Source: Sphagnum compactum
Lineage: Eukaryota > Bryophyta > Sphagnopsida > Sphagnales
Length of the DNA: 64,000 bases
Assembly (NCBI GenBank): GCA_965153455.1
Contig: OZ234496.1
Span: forward strand, 7,697,207 to 7,761,206
Direction of reading: 5' to 3'
Shown here: one piece after another, positions 10,104 to 20,949 of the stretch
How the letters are laid out: each line of letters opens with the position of its first letter
Position numbering within the stretch: position 1 is the stretch's first letter
Program-made: the position numbers and the translations under genes
Notes under the pieces: model-generated
What the model was told of the DNA's origin: nothing
Databases searched by the model: none
What the model saw: the letters and a program-made list of their open reading frames with translations, nothing else

Positions 10104-11400
10104 CTAGACGTCCATAATACGTAGCTCCGCACAACGGTGGTTCAATGCGAACAACGAGTGCCTATTGGCAGCTGCTAGATGTTCCACTACACTGTCTAGG
10201 TTCGGGGTGGTCTCGAGTAGGATCCCCAGGTATTTGAAGGTCTGCACACGCTCAATAGCATCACCTTCAAACACAAATTCTTGGCATGGGTCAGCAGAGT
10301 TGAACACCATGACTTTTGTTTTTTTCATGTTCACTGTAAGTCCACATTCAGCACAGAACTGCTGGAGCGCGTTTAACTAATGCTGTAGTCCCACCTCTGA
10401 TTCCGACGTCAGAGCAAGGTCATCTACAAAAAGTAACAACCATACATGCACGTTTGTTAGGGTCAGTGCATCGCATTCTCTGCCATCCAAGCGCCCCTCC
10501 AGGCCATCCAAATATAGCCCAAACAGTAAGGGGCTGAGAGGGCAACCTTGCTTCACACCTTGTTGGCACCTAAAGCTGGAGGTGACACCTTCGCTTGGGT
10601 GGTTGATGCATACGGTATCCTTGGTATACATCGCCTATAGGCATCGCAAAAAGCGTCCTCCACCCCAAGGCTAGCCAACACCTCCCACAACACTTCACGC
10701 AGCACAGTATCGAACGCCTTTTTGAAGTCCACAAAGCAACAATATAGTGGTTTCTTTTTTGCCTTGCTCTGTTTTATCAAAGTTCGTAGTATGAAAAGTT
10801 GGTCAATAGTGTGGTAATATTTGCGAAACCCAGCTTGACCCTTGGCATGCAGCCCATGTTGTTCAACCCACTCACTTAGCCTTTTGTCAAGGATCATAGC
10901 GAACAACTTTGCTAGGATAGGCCCAATAGTTATCCCTTGTAGTTGTCAAATTCGGAGGCATCGCCCCCTTTAAAAAGCGCGTGGACCACCCCAGTGGAAA
11001 GGGCTTCTGGAAAGCCTTCCGCCAGAAAGCAGTTGAACGCTATCAATAGTGGCATGTGTAGCAGCTCTTCCGCATCCAAAATGAACTCAGCTTTCATACC
11101 ATCCAAACCAGCAGCCTTATTCCTTTTTAGCTTCTTCAGCGCCTGAAACAGCTCAGTAAGTGTGATATATGTGTTTAGGGTGTGGCTAGGTGGAGGTTCC
11201 ATCACCTGGGCCGAGTGATCAATTCGCAGCCATATGGGTGGCAGAAACTGGCCAATTAGCCCGTGGAAGCCTTCCAAAAGCGTAGCTGCACTGATTTTGT
11301 CCACAACGAGTGCCCTTGGCCGGTACTTTTTCCAGAATGAGAGTGCATCCACCTTGGCAAGCGTACACATATGTTGAGCTCTTGTAATTTCCTAGAAAAT
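10104..11400 (-). pseudogene. LINE reverse transcriptase domain
   Basis: Clear non-LTR reverse transcriptase: a KNKAAGLDGMKAEF block near 11110, QAGFRKYYHTIDQLF near 10830, the first catalytic Asp in CFVDFKKAFDTV near 10720, the GVKQGCPLSPLLFGLYLD block near 10520, and the catalytic box LLFVDDLAL near 10420 (FVDD, where YADD or FADD is usual). VNMKKTKVMVFN and FKYLGILL follow. The enzyme would copy element RNA at nicked target DNA. Frame changes near 10,910-10,935 and near 10,620, plus in-frame stops at 10377-10379 and 10104-10106, show that it is dead. Confidence 0.9.
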
Positions 11401-11799
11401 TCTTTTCTTTTTTAATAAATTTTTGAGTTTACTTGCCTGATGTTTAGCGGCGTGCGAATTGGGGTTGGCTTTCAGCCAGAGCCTCAGCTCCCGCTTCGCT
11501 ATACGACAGTCAGCATCAAACCGGGGTTTATGGCAATGCCGCGCTCTACAATTTCCTCTCGAAAGCTTATTGCCAAAAGTAGACTTTGCTGCAGCACCCA
11601 CGCACTACTATAGTAGGTCAGGTAACCCGTCTGCCCCCAGATGCCCGATTGAGTCAACAACCCATAGGTTTCCAAGATTCGTTGCTAAGGCAAGCTGATA
11701 CTTTTCAGCTTTTGATTTATCATATTTGAACCTAGGTAAGAATTTTTTTGTTACAATTGTATGTTATGGCTCAACAAAGCTATAATCGATGTTCAACTA

Positions 11800-12630
11800 T
11801 AGGCATAACGGCCTGTGGTCAGAGTCTCCCCCCCATCGCGCAATAGCGGGTGTCGTTTATTATCACCTCGAGGTGTGTAGTATCTTGCCAAATTGCAAGT
11901 GAACCAACAATACAATCGATAGTGCTACGCCCCCCATTTGCCAAGCAAGTGAACTCCCCTGATTCGTCACCAAGTGTCTGGCTGTTGAGGATGAACAACC
12001 CAACGTCACAACATAGGTCCAGGAGCTTGCGGCCCCAACCACCAACACTGGCGTCGCGGCTCTATCGCTTAGCCACAGCACTTGGTTGCTTAGTCTGAGC
12101 GAGCTCAGGCGCCTGTAACAGTTCACAAAGGTCGCTAGTGTCAATGGTATCTGGTAACGTTGTAGTTCGCGCATTAAAATCCCCTCCCAATAATACTATG
12201 CCCCCTAGAATTTGAATTTCAGCAATATCTGCTGTCAGGTTTTGGAACAAGGATTCGCTCTCGTGTTTGGAACCAACAGGGGCAGCATACACCACACAAA
12301 CATACAAGTCAGGGGCAGCACCCTTGCTGACCCATAGCCATAGATAAAAATCATGGCTTCCTTCCTTCCACTGTGACAAGTTTGGGCCGAGGTGGCTACG
12401 AAAATAAATAGCAACCCCCCCCAATGTTTTATCGCTTTTGTTCTTCCCGGCTACACAGTGCGCGCTACCGCAAGTGAATCAAACCCTTCAACATGTGACA
12501 AATGTTGGCCTAGGAAGTGACAGGTTTTGGTTAATAAGACAAGGTCAACATCATGAAATAGCTCTAGTATCTGCACCCCCGTTTCCAGTTTATTTACACC
12601 ACCCCCGTGCATGTTCCATAATACCATGCA
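11800..12630 (-). pseudogene. LINE endonuclease (EEP fold) domain
   Basis: Begins with a WNMHGG motif near 12,610 and contains a GGVAIYFRS segment, YVCVVYAAP (about 12,290), GGDFNART (about 12,190) and a final GGDSDHRPL motif near 11,815. This is the motif order of apurinic-like endonucleases that nick the target for LINE insertion. The coding is split over at least two frames with stops, for example after the AVAKR segment near 12,062. Confidence 0.85.
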
Positions 12631-12664
12631 TAGGTCTTTCTGGGCCCCGTGGCTTTAGATAGAG

Positions 12665-13338
12665 GAGGGTGGGCAAATCCGAATGCCGTTGATGAAGAGC
12701 TGGGTTGCGCGCCAGAAGGCGCATTTGCCTGCTGCCTTGGCCTCCTTGAACAGCGACCACAGTTGCGACTTGAGCGCCTGCTGCGCGGGCGTGAGGTCCT
12801 CGTCTAGGCCTAACTTGGTCCCCGCCAGGCTTTTGTGTCCTCACAGCGCGGCCTGGCGGTCTTCGCTTGTTACGAATTTGAGCAGCACTGCACCGGGGCG
12901 CGCACCCGCCGTCAAGGTGGCGGCTCGTGCGGTCGCAGGCCACTATCGCGTGGCGGTGACGACCTTGGCGCGCAGCCTCATTTGCCCTTGCAACAGCTCT
13001 GTGTTGAGCCGCTACACCAACTCCTTTTCGGTCTCGCCCTCCTTGGCCTCAAAGCCTGTGAGGTGCAAGTTGAGCTTACGCTCCTCCTGTTTGGGCGCGT
13101 CGACCAGGGTCTCCACAGCCTGGCTGACCACCTGGCGCACGTTCTTGGCCATCACAATGGTCCACTTGGGCTCCTCCGCAGAAGCAGCCTTGGTTGTGAC
13201 AGTCGCGGCCGCCTCGTGTTCCATTAGTTGGTTGACCGCAAGGTTGCTAGCGGCCGCAAGAGATGTAATGTTCTCAATGGCCGCCTCCATCTTGGACAAC
13301 CGCGCGTCAACAGGTGAGCTGTCGGTCTTGAGGCCCAT
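12665..13338 (-). pseudogene. LINE ORF1-like region
   Basis: The first frame (13012-13338) encodes an Ala/Glu-rich N-terminus likely to form a coiled coil (residues about 10-60), followed by KLNLHLTGFEAKEGETEKEL, which resembles the RRM-like part of ORF1 proteins. The same frame continues past a stop at 13012-13014 into more ORF1-like sequence (about 12,700-13,000, with another stop near 12,840) and then leads into the endonuclease. ORF1 proteins normally bind the element RNA. The ATG at 13338 is the natural start candidate since coding composition ends there. Confidence 0.6.
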
Positions 13339-13388
13339 GATAAAGTTAATTTGTAATAAGGTTTGGTAGGTTTGTAAACATTCTAGAA

Positions 13389-13399
13389 GACCAATGAAA
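13389..13399. repeat. Candidate LINE target-site duplication, right copy
   Basis: GACCAATGAAA, the exact partner of 6930-6940. It lies about 50 bp upstream (in the element's sense) of the first ATG of the ORF1-like frame. Confidence 0.45.
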
Positions 13400-15093
13400 A
13401 TGGTACAAAGGCATCATTATTTTTAATGTTCAACATAAAAGGGTTGGTTATAGGTTTGAATTGTTTTTTAAAATCCCAATGGGATTGCTAGATTTGATGG
13501 TGTTAATTTGTTTTCTTAAATGACCCCCACTAGGTTGAAAGAAAAAATGTAAAGACACACAAGACCAGAAGGGGTTGTAGCTTCGCACAAGAAAGCCCCC
13601 ATGACCTAGCAGGGACCAGCTAAAAGTGAATTAAAAAATATCTCTAATGGTAAAAGGGGGGATTCAATGAAAAAATTGAGTACTCATCAATGTTGGGTAG
13701 TTCTCATATTTTTGAAAGTACTATTGGTGCCAATTCTCATATGAAAAAGAGAATCGGTTTGGTTCTTAGTTTTATTTTCAAAATCTTATACCTTGATCAA
13801 TTTTTAGATTATCATTAAAATGAGAACCGTCACTTTTCAAGTAGGTTGATTTTCACCCAAATGAGGTTTTCACCCAAGATCTTTTCAAAACTAGACTTAA
13901 GTATCAACCATAAAGTCACATGAAATAATACATGCATGTTTGTTATTTTAATGGTTCTTGATCCAAATGGTTTTAAAGTTAAGATCACTAACATGTGCAA
14001 AGTTTAAACTAAAAGTTCAACTACACAATGCAAACATGAAGAGTTGTGATATCATGGTTAATGCTTTCTATGATATTTTAGTAATCTTAGGTTCAAACCA
14101 GTGTTGTACTACTATGTAGGTCATACCATGGTATGTAAGACTTGTAAAAGTATGGATATGTCATACTTGTATGACATGGTATGATCCCACCCACATATTT
14201 AGAATTTATCCATATTGTTCCAAATAAGTTAGTTGAACTTATCATTGTTGTTACCTGATCTAATTGGTTGTTCATTTTACAAAATCATGATTCTTACTAG
14301 TATTCTCATTCTTGGGATTTCATTGTCCCTAGTAAGAGGAAGAAGCTTCATAATGATACTTCACATAATGCTTGAGTTTAGAGTTAAAATAGCCATGATG
14401 AGAATGAATAGACAATTCTATCTATTTTGAATTTTTGTAAACCTATACAAGCATGAAAACTAGCCTTGAGGGTTCACTTCATAACTTTCATAGGTACCAG
14501 GTTTGAGCCTCGGTGATACCTGGTCAGTTTTCAAAATGTTAGGTCTCACTCAAAACGAGAATAGTTGAATTTCAAAATGAAAACTGGAATGAGAACCCAC
14601 TAAAACCCGACTGATTTCTGATACCTGCCCAACACTGGTACTCATATCTTGTTTGAACATAGGTTTCCTAACATGAAAGCTATTTGGGAGTAGGACATTG
14701 TCCATTAGGTGCAGGGACCCTTTGTTGAATGAGAGTATGAAAGGCAAGGGAATTTGTCTGAATTTCTTTTCTCACTTATACTAAGTGAATTAACAATTCA
14801 ATGTGCTGGACTTGCATATTACTTATGCGTTTTGTTTGCCCAAACAAAGATTAGCATGCATGGTCATATGCACCCTATTCTTATGAAATCAGGCCAGCTA
14901 GTAGACTAGCATCCATAAAATGAAGCCTGTAAGAGCATGCATGTTCTGGCCACATAACCTAAAAATGCTTATATCAATCTCCTTAGAATTTTAAAAACAA
15001 AATTGGCCTCCAAGTAATTTTCAAAAGTGACCGACTATTTTGTACTTATCCCCAGTATTTCAACATCCCAGGTTGTGATCTAGGATCCGTATG

Positions 15094-15197
15094 GATCTTC
15101 CAGATGGAGCAAAATTGATTGGATTGGCTGTTTCTTTAAAGATTGATCTTCCAGATCCAGCAAAATTGATTGATTTGGCTGCTTCTTTAAAGATTGG
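15094..15197. repeat. 51-bp tandem duplication
   Basis: Two copies beginning GATCTTCCAGAT at 15094 and 15145 and ending in TTCTTTAAAGATTG, differing at a few positions. Confidence 0.85.
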
Positions 15198-16951
15198 CAG
15201 CAAGCCAAAAGTACAGACCCAAAGCGGTATCACTACCATAGGGGCAAAGATGAGGTGGTGAATGCATCAAACAGAGCAGGGCTACATTAACGTAGTGGGT
15301 CATACTAGGCCGTTTCTGAGGGCTGCTGTGTAGTATAGTGATGTAGATACATAAACACAGCTGCAAGATCGAGGCGGAGAAATGCCTCGAGCTATGTAAG
15401 CATTGCATATGGCAAAGGCAAAGAGTCGGTCATTTGAACAGAGAAAATAACGGAATGCCTGGATATGAATGAATGTCAAGGCTCTTGACCCTACCATCAA
15501 ACTTCAGATCAGATGAGTAGTAGGATTTTGGGCTCTGATTCCCTCTCTTTGTGAGCTTCTCCAATTAAAAATAAAACCCAATAGTGTTACCAAACTCCCT
15601 ATGAACTTTGCTAGTAGCAGTGATGAGGAATCATTTGTTGTCATTCTTGACCATGTTATCTCACAAATGCCCTAAATTCAGGCTTCAAGACAAAACTGTT
15701 TCCACCAATCCTATTATTTAGGGACTGAATGCAAATTGTAAAAACCTCCTCACTTTGTGGCAATGCAGAGGACGACACCTTATGCATATGATCAAACGTC
15801 ATCAGCACCGAATGGGCATTCCAAAAGTGAAATGGCTGCAGAGGTGGGTGTTCAGTTTTTCAAAACACGTGCATTACTTGTAATTATTTTTTTAACCACG
15901 ATGCACGATGGGTGCCCAGCTGGTATGCACTGGGTATCATGGTTACAAATAAATAAAATAAAAACTAATGCATTGATTTCCATTTTGTGACCAAAGTGCA
16001 TTACTGGAATCAGGCCTGCCACCTCGGGTTGCCTCACATGGGCCCTTATTCTGGTAATGCTTGCAGCCTCAGGCATTACCCGACACTTCAAATCACCAGC
16101 AACAAATCCCTACTTGATATTATGTACCTACTCCATTTTACTTTTTGGACTTTAAAGACAATTTTTTTGTCATTCTCACACCAGTTTTTTCTCACTAATT
16201 TGATCATCACTTTTTGGGTGGTTGCCTTATTACTTCCTTCAAATGCTTTCCTAACGAACTCTGAACTTATTTATTATAAAGAGGTCCTGAAGGGAACTTT
16301 GTCGCACTAGGACGTCCCTAGGGCCCCATTGACTGACCACTATGAAACACCAATAAAGATTACATTCTTTCTCAGAACCATTATTAACAGCCCTAGAAGT
16401 AACAACAACAATCACATATATCATTCACTCATTCATTGTATGAGCAAATGATCCCATCATGCAGCCCATCATGGGCAAAGGGCACTGCAGACGAGATCAA
16501 ATATACCTTCAGCCACTCAATGTCTGAAGGACTGGTGGTAGGCCCACAGGGGCAGTTGTTTGTGGAAGCAATTGAAGGCCAGGGGTGCATTATACAACCT
16601 ACAAAACAGATATGAAAGCCCAAGGAATAAGAATTTCTTTAACTGGGAAATAAACCCAAAAAGAGGTTGCTATTGCTTTTTTTTTGAGACAGACGGTTTG
16701 GGCATTCATGACGGAAATAACAAAGGAGTAAGGTAGATGTGCCAAAGAAAAACCAACTTCTGTGGGCCAAAAACCAATGGCCTTTTGATCTAGTCTATTG
16801 CACGAACTTTTTCCATTTATGTGCCATTAGAGGACAATATGCTGAAATTTAAAGCTTAATAAGTATATGAATCTGCCTGACTAGACAAACAAAAGGTGGG
16901 AGGAGAGAAACAATGGCCTTTTAGGTTTGAAGGAGACCCGCCACTGGAATG

Positions 16952-17060
16952 GATGGTTTGTGCAATGTCAAAGATGACAATATTATGTATGGACTAAAAG
17001 GCGCTGTGATGGTTTGTGCAATGTCAAAGATGACAATTTACATATGGACAAAAGGGGAGG
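16952..17060. repeat. 56-bp tandem duplication
   Basis: GATGGTTTGTGCAATGTCAA starts at 16952 and again at 17008. The copies diverge after the first 30 bases. Confidence 0.85.
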
Positions 17061-17183
17061 GGGGGGAGAGTTTGTATATATAAAATATGATACTTGGTAG
17101 TTGAGAAGGGAATGACAGGATCAGGGATCTAGTTGGTCACCCTGTGGTGAGTGATGACAGTTGTTGGTGGCTGTGTCCAAGTC

Positions 17184-17184
17184 C

Positions 17185-17242
<58 letters not shown>
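17184..17242. repeat. (GT)n(GA)n microsatellite
   Basis: About 14 GT units followed directly by about 12 GA units. Confidence 0.95.
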
Positions 17243-18497
17243 TGTGTATGGACAAACCCTTTACAAGTTGGGAAGATAGATTCTAACTTTTGGGTTTTCT
17301 AGGTGAGTAGCCTCTATGCCAGAATCGGATTCAAATCTTTGATGTTGGAAATTGAAAGGACGGGAAAGGAAAGTACTTTCATCCGAGGAATAAACACTAA
17401 ACCCTTGTAGCCACTCAAGTTTCAGTGGTAGCTTGTTGACATAGGCCTTTCATCATACTTTTGGTACAGGAGAAGGGTTTCAAAATAGGGCCTTTCGGGA
17501 TTCTTGGTCCCTCCCCCTTGGCATAAAGAATCAGTTTAATTTTGTTCGCCTTTTTTTTTTCTGTATGTCTTCCTTGGTTGATTTCTTTTTCTTTGCCCGA
17601 ACCCTAGCCATTATTTTCCCTTACTTTTTTTTCTGCGCACACCTTTCTTCTTTTAGTGGATGGTACAAGGCGTCTTCCTTTTTTTCTTTTTGCGCGTGCC
17701 TTTCTTCTTTCGGCAAACTATACAAGGCGTCATCTCTTTGCTTTCACTCAACGAGGCTGAGGCTAGAGCATTGCCATCGCCATCACTCAAGTTCATGTGC
17801 ATCATTCAGGTTCTTTATCTCTTGCTACCAACCTTTTTCTCCTTCATTTTCTTTTTCAATTCTTCTCTTTCATCTTCTCTCTCCTTGGTCTTGGGTTTTT
17901 TCAATTTGTTCTTTTTTATTTTCTTTTTTGAGTTTAAAAATAAAAATCTTTGTTCATCTCCACATTTGTGCTTGCCTATTTTCTTCTTGAATGTTTTTGC
18001 AACTTTCTTACGACATTGATTTTCTTGATTTTTATTTTTCATGCGCTTCTTGTCACCATCTTCTCTAACACACTCTAAATTCTTTTCCTACAACACGATT
18101 TATGCAACACACTTTATCTTCTTTTTATGCTGATTTTCTAATGACCTTCATTAATTTTTATTTGAAGTTTTTCATTGTAGTTTCCGCTTGTTTCTTGATT
18201 TCTTCCATTGTGTGCAAGGCAAATCGCACTTTCTTTTCTTTGTTTATCATTTTCCAGGCATAACACCCCTAAGGGCCTTCTTGGTTCTATTGGCTTTTTA
18301 TTCCTCCATTTGATCTTTATTTGATTTTTTTTTAAAACTCTTCTATTTTTCCCTTCCCTTCCATTATGTACTCATTTTATTTTGTTTTCTAAAGTTTGTA
18401 GGTGTTCAGGACAATTTGCTTTTGTTTCTAGTTTTCCTTTACTTTTGGCATATTTACTGTAAGAATTTCTTTTCTTCCTTTTTCTTTTTTTGTATTT

Positions 18498-20940
18498 TTG
18501 TACCAATTCCCAATGGCTGGCATTTGTGGACCATCTTTTAAAAGAATTTGTCTCCAATCTCTGCTGGAAGAAGCTATGGTCAATCAACATTTTTTTTCAT
18601 TCAACAACCTTGAACAACATCTTGAGCAAGAAGCTTTTGGATCATATTCTTTATCTTTTTCTACACCTTTTGTTATCTTGTCTACACCTTTTGTTATCTT
18701 GTTTACACCTTCTATTAGTAGTGATGTTGATTTGTTGTGATTCGAAGATGAATTTGACATTTATCTTAAATTGTTTCATTTTTAAAAATCTCCTCAAGTT
18801 TATGCTAAAACAAATCATGGTGATGATGCTGCATATGCTAAACCTTTTGATGCTGCAAATGCTGCAGATGCTGAAACTTCTGATGCTACTCACGATGAAG
18901 TTGGTGATGTTGTTGCTATTATGTTTTCACAATTCTATAACCTGACAATTTGTTTAGATATCAAGGACTTTGATGTCTATGATCTTGATCCTTATGATGA
19001 TCATGTTTCTTCCAATATTATTGTTTGCCAATAGTCTCCTTATGATCCCAAGGATGATGTTTTTGCATCTGTCAGTGATTCTATCCTTTGTTTTGATTCT
19101 CAACTTTCCGATTATCTTGTTACTTTTGAGGTATGTTAGAGATCCCGCTTCCTAGAAGTTGATGATAAGGAATTGGAGAATGTGAACATGGGCGGTCGCA
19201 GATCCAGCAAGTATGCTGAGATCTGGGCCAAAAATGCATTTGATGAATGGCAGCGGTTTTGTGGGTATGAAACAAACATGTCAATTGCAGATTTGTTAGA
19301 GAAAGAAGAGAACGTAAAAGGTCTTGTAGACATGCTTTGCTTGTTTGTTCCTCAAGTCACTAAAAAAAATGACACCATGTACCTTTCGACAAAGTACTTT
19401 TTCTTGATCTTACTTTTTTTTTCAATTTTGTTTGTTTTTTTTTTAGATTTCTTGTATTTTAGTTTATTATTTATGTTTTTTTTTTCTCTAACTTTTTTTT
19501 TTCTTTCATTCATGGCAACATTAAGGCATTGATTAGAGGGGTTGGCAGATTGATCAAGTAAAGGCAAAACTAAAGGATTATTGAAATTATTGTTGCCCCA
19601 ACAGTCCCTTTCAACATTTTTACCGATGTTAGGTACAATTTTGTGAAAATTGTAGGTGACGAAACAACTTTGTGAGTGTCGAATGCAAGTCTTGGGAAGT
19701 CCATTAAAAAATCTGATGTGTTTTCTATCGAAAAAAAGCATGCCATGCTTTTACAAGTTGTTTGTTAGCCCACATTTCCTTATGGTCTTAATCTTAGGTT
19801 TGGGTATTTTCATATTCGCAATTTTTTCATCTGTGGCTGCTCTGAACTTTGGAAGGTGGAATTTGAAAATTTTGCTTTAGTTTAGCTACCTACTGGTTTG
19901 GTATTAAGTTTTTGTTAGGGGGTTTCAAAAAATTGGCACATCAATGTGACCAGATGCTCTGTAGACTGACACTAGCCTACTGGTGATTGTCCCATCCTGG
20001 ATGTCATTTCAACATTCAAAGAACTTGCATGTCAACGTCCTACTGTTTGGCCTAAATCAAATTTTCATCCTCTTTTTCTCCATTTGTGATCTAAATGGAA
20101 GAAGTCAACAACATCTAATTTACAATTTTTTTAGTTGGTCGCAATCAACTTCAATTGATTGTTGACCATTTGACTTTTGATTTTCCTGCTTCGAAAGAAA
20201 AAAATTGTTTAACAAAATTGGGCGAGGTGTTGGCATTACTTGCATGGAAGAGGCGCTCGCTCCACACAAGTATGGAATGGAGGTGACGAGTCACCATGAC
20301 CCCATTTCATATGGGGAGTCAATTTTTGCCTTAAATTTTTTTTGGGGGGTTTTTTGTTGTTTCATAATATGATCATTTTCAATTTCTGGTTTTTTTTGTT
20401 TCCATATATATCATTTTATTTCTTGATTTATTAATTTATTTTCCTTTTTTTCATTTCTATTTCTTTTAATTTATTTGTTTCCTTGTAGCAATAATCAAGT
20501 TGATAAGCATTTGAAAGATCGGGATTTACAACACATAATCAGCAGAGAACTCAAAGGCAATTGCTTGTTTCATTATGATAAAGTTTTTAAGGAGGAGAAA
20601 GATGCCTTTGATAAAACAAAGGTTTTTTCTTCTTAAATTTTAGGGTTTTCGTGTTTTTTGTTTTTTCTTTCTGTTTTTTTTTTTTTTGGTTGCAGGAGTT
20701 TCATGAAAGTTTGATTGATTTGTTGTTGCCTTTAAAAGGTTATGTTGCTAACAATATTTATTCACATGTAGGAATTGGTGGTGAATTTTGTCATTTTTTT
20801 TTTTAATCATTATTTTTTAAATTATTTTTATTTTGCAGGAGGTTCTTGAAAATGTGAAAATTTGGTTCCTTCTCGTTTTGTTGATGCTTTTGATGGGAAT
20901 GATCCTTCAACTATGATTGAATTATTAATTGTGTGAAGGT
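18498..20940 (+). pseudogene. Crypton/DUF3504 (ZMYM-like) relic, degenerate
   Basis: One reading frame from 18498 to 19388 stays coding-like but is broken by stops at 18738, 18783, 19032 and 19137. It has an Asp/Ala-rich acidic N-terminal part, then SKYAEIWAKNAFDEWQRF and SIADLLEKEENVKGL (19,200-19,320). This resembles the helical N-terminal part of the DUF3504 domain of ZMYM/QRICH1-type proteins, a domain derived from Crypton tyrosine recombinases. After a T-rich intron-like gap (about 19,390-19,525), coding similarity resumes in other frames with IKALIRGVGRLIK, PFNIFTDVRYNFVKIV, NASLGKSIKKSDVFSIE and LRFGYFHIRNFFICGCSELW (to about 19,880). More coding-like blocks follow at 20,490-20,622, 20,697-20,780 and 20,839-20,930, separated by T-rich gaps with good splice-like ends (TTGCAG). 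I see no recombinase catalytic Arg/His/Tyr set. Family assignment is from memory of motifs and is tentative; the broken state is seen directly. Confidence 0.5.
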
Positions 20941-20949
20941 ATCCTTCTA

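Larger units (their letters stand above)
6941..13388 (-). mobile_element. Decayed LINE (non-LTR retrotransposon) carrying a nested LTR insertion
   Basis: A minus-strand element with, in 5' to 3' order, an ORF1-like region, an EEP endonuclease, a reverse transcriptase and a cysteine/histidine C-terminal tail. It is far more GC-rich than its surroundings. The 11-bp word GACCAATGAAA occurs at both 6930-6940 and 13389-13399, just outside the two composition borders, and is a good candidate target-site duplication made by target-primed reverse transcription. If so, the element without its 1.9-kb nested insertion is about 4.5 kb long. The coding regions hold frameshifts and stops, so it is not autonomous. 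The ends are inferred; the coding identity is clear. Confidence 0.7.
13400..18490. other. Intergenic spacer with simple and short tandem repeats
   Basis: No gene is recognised. It contains a 51-bp tandem duplication (15094-15197), a 56-bp duplication (16952-17060), a (GT)n(GA)n microsatellite (about 17184-17242) and T-rich tracts at 17550-18490 that open long ORFs rich in Phe, Ser and Leu. Those ORFs are composition effects, not proteins. A possible element with inverted ends (13,680-14,645) is listed as a finding. Confidence 0.7.

Noticed and set aside
12683-13369. 228-codon plus-strand ORF
   Set aside because: Antisense of the LINE ORF1-like region, which has the recognisable protein on the minus strand.
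17565-18019. Overlapping Phe/Ser-rich ORFs on the plus strand
   Set aside because: Produced by T-rich low-complexity sequence; no domain or conserved block.
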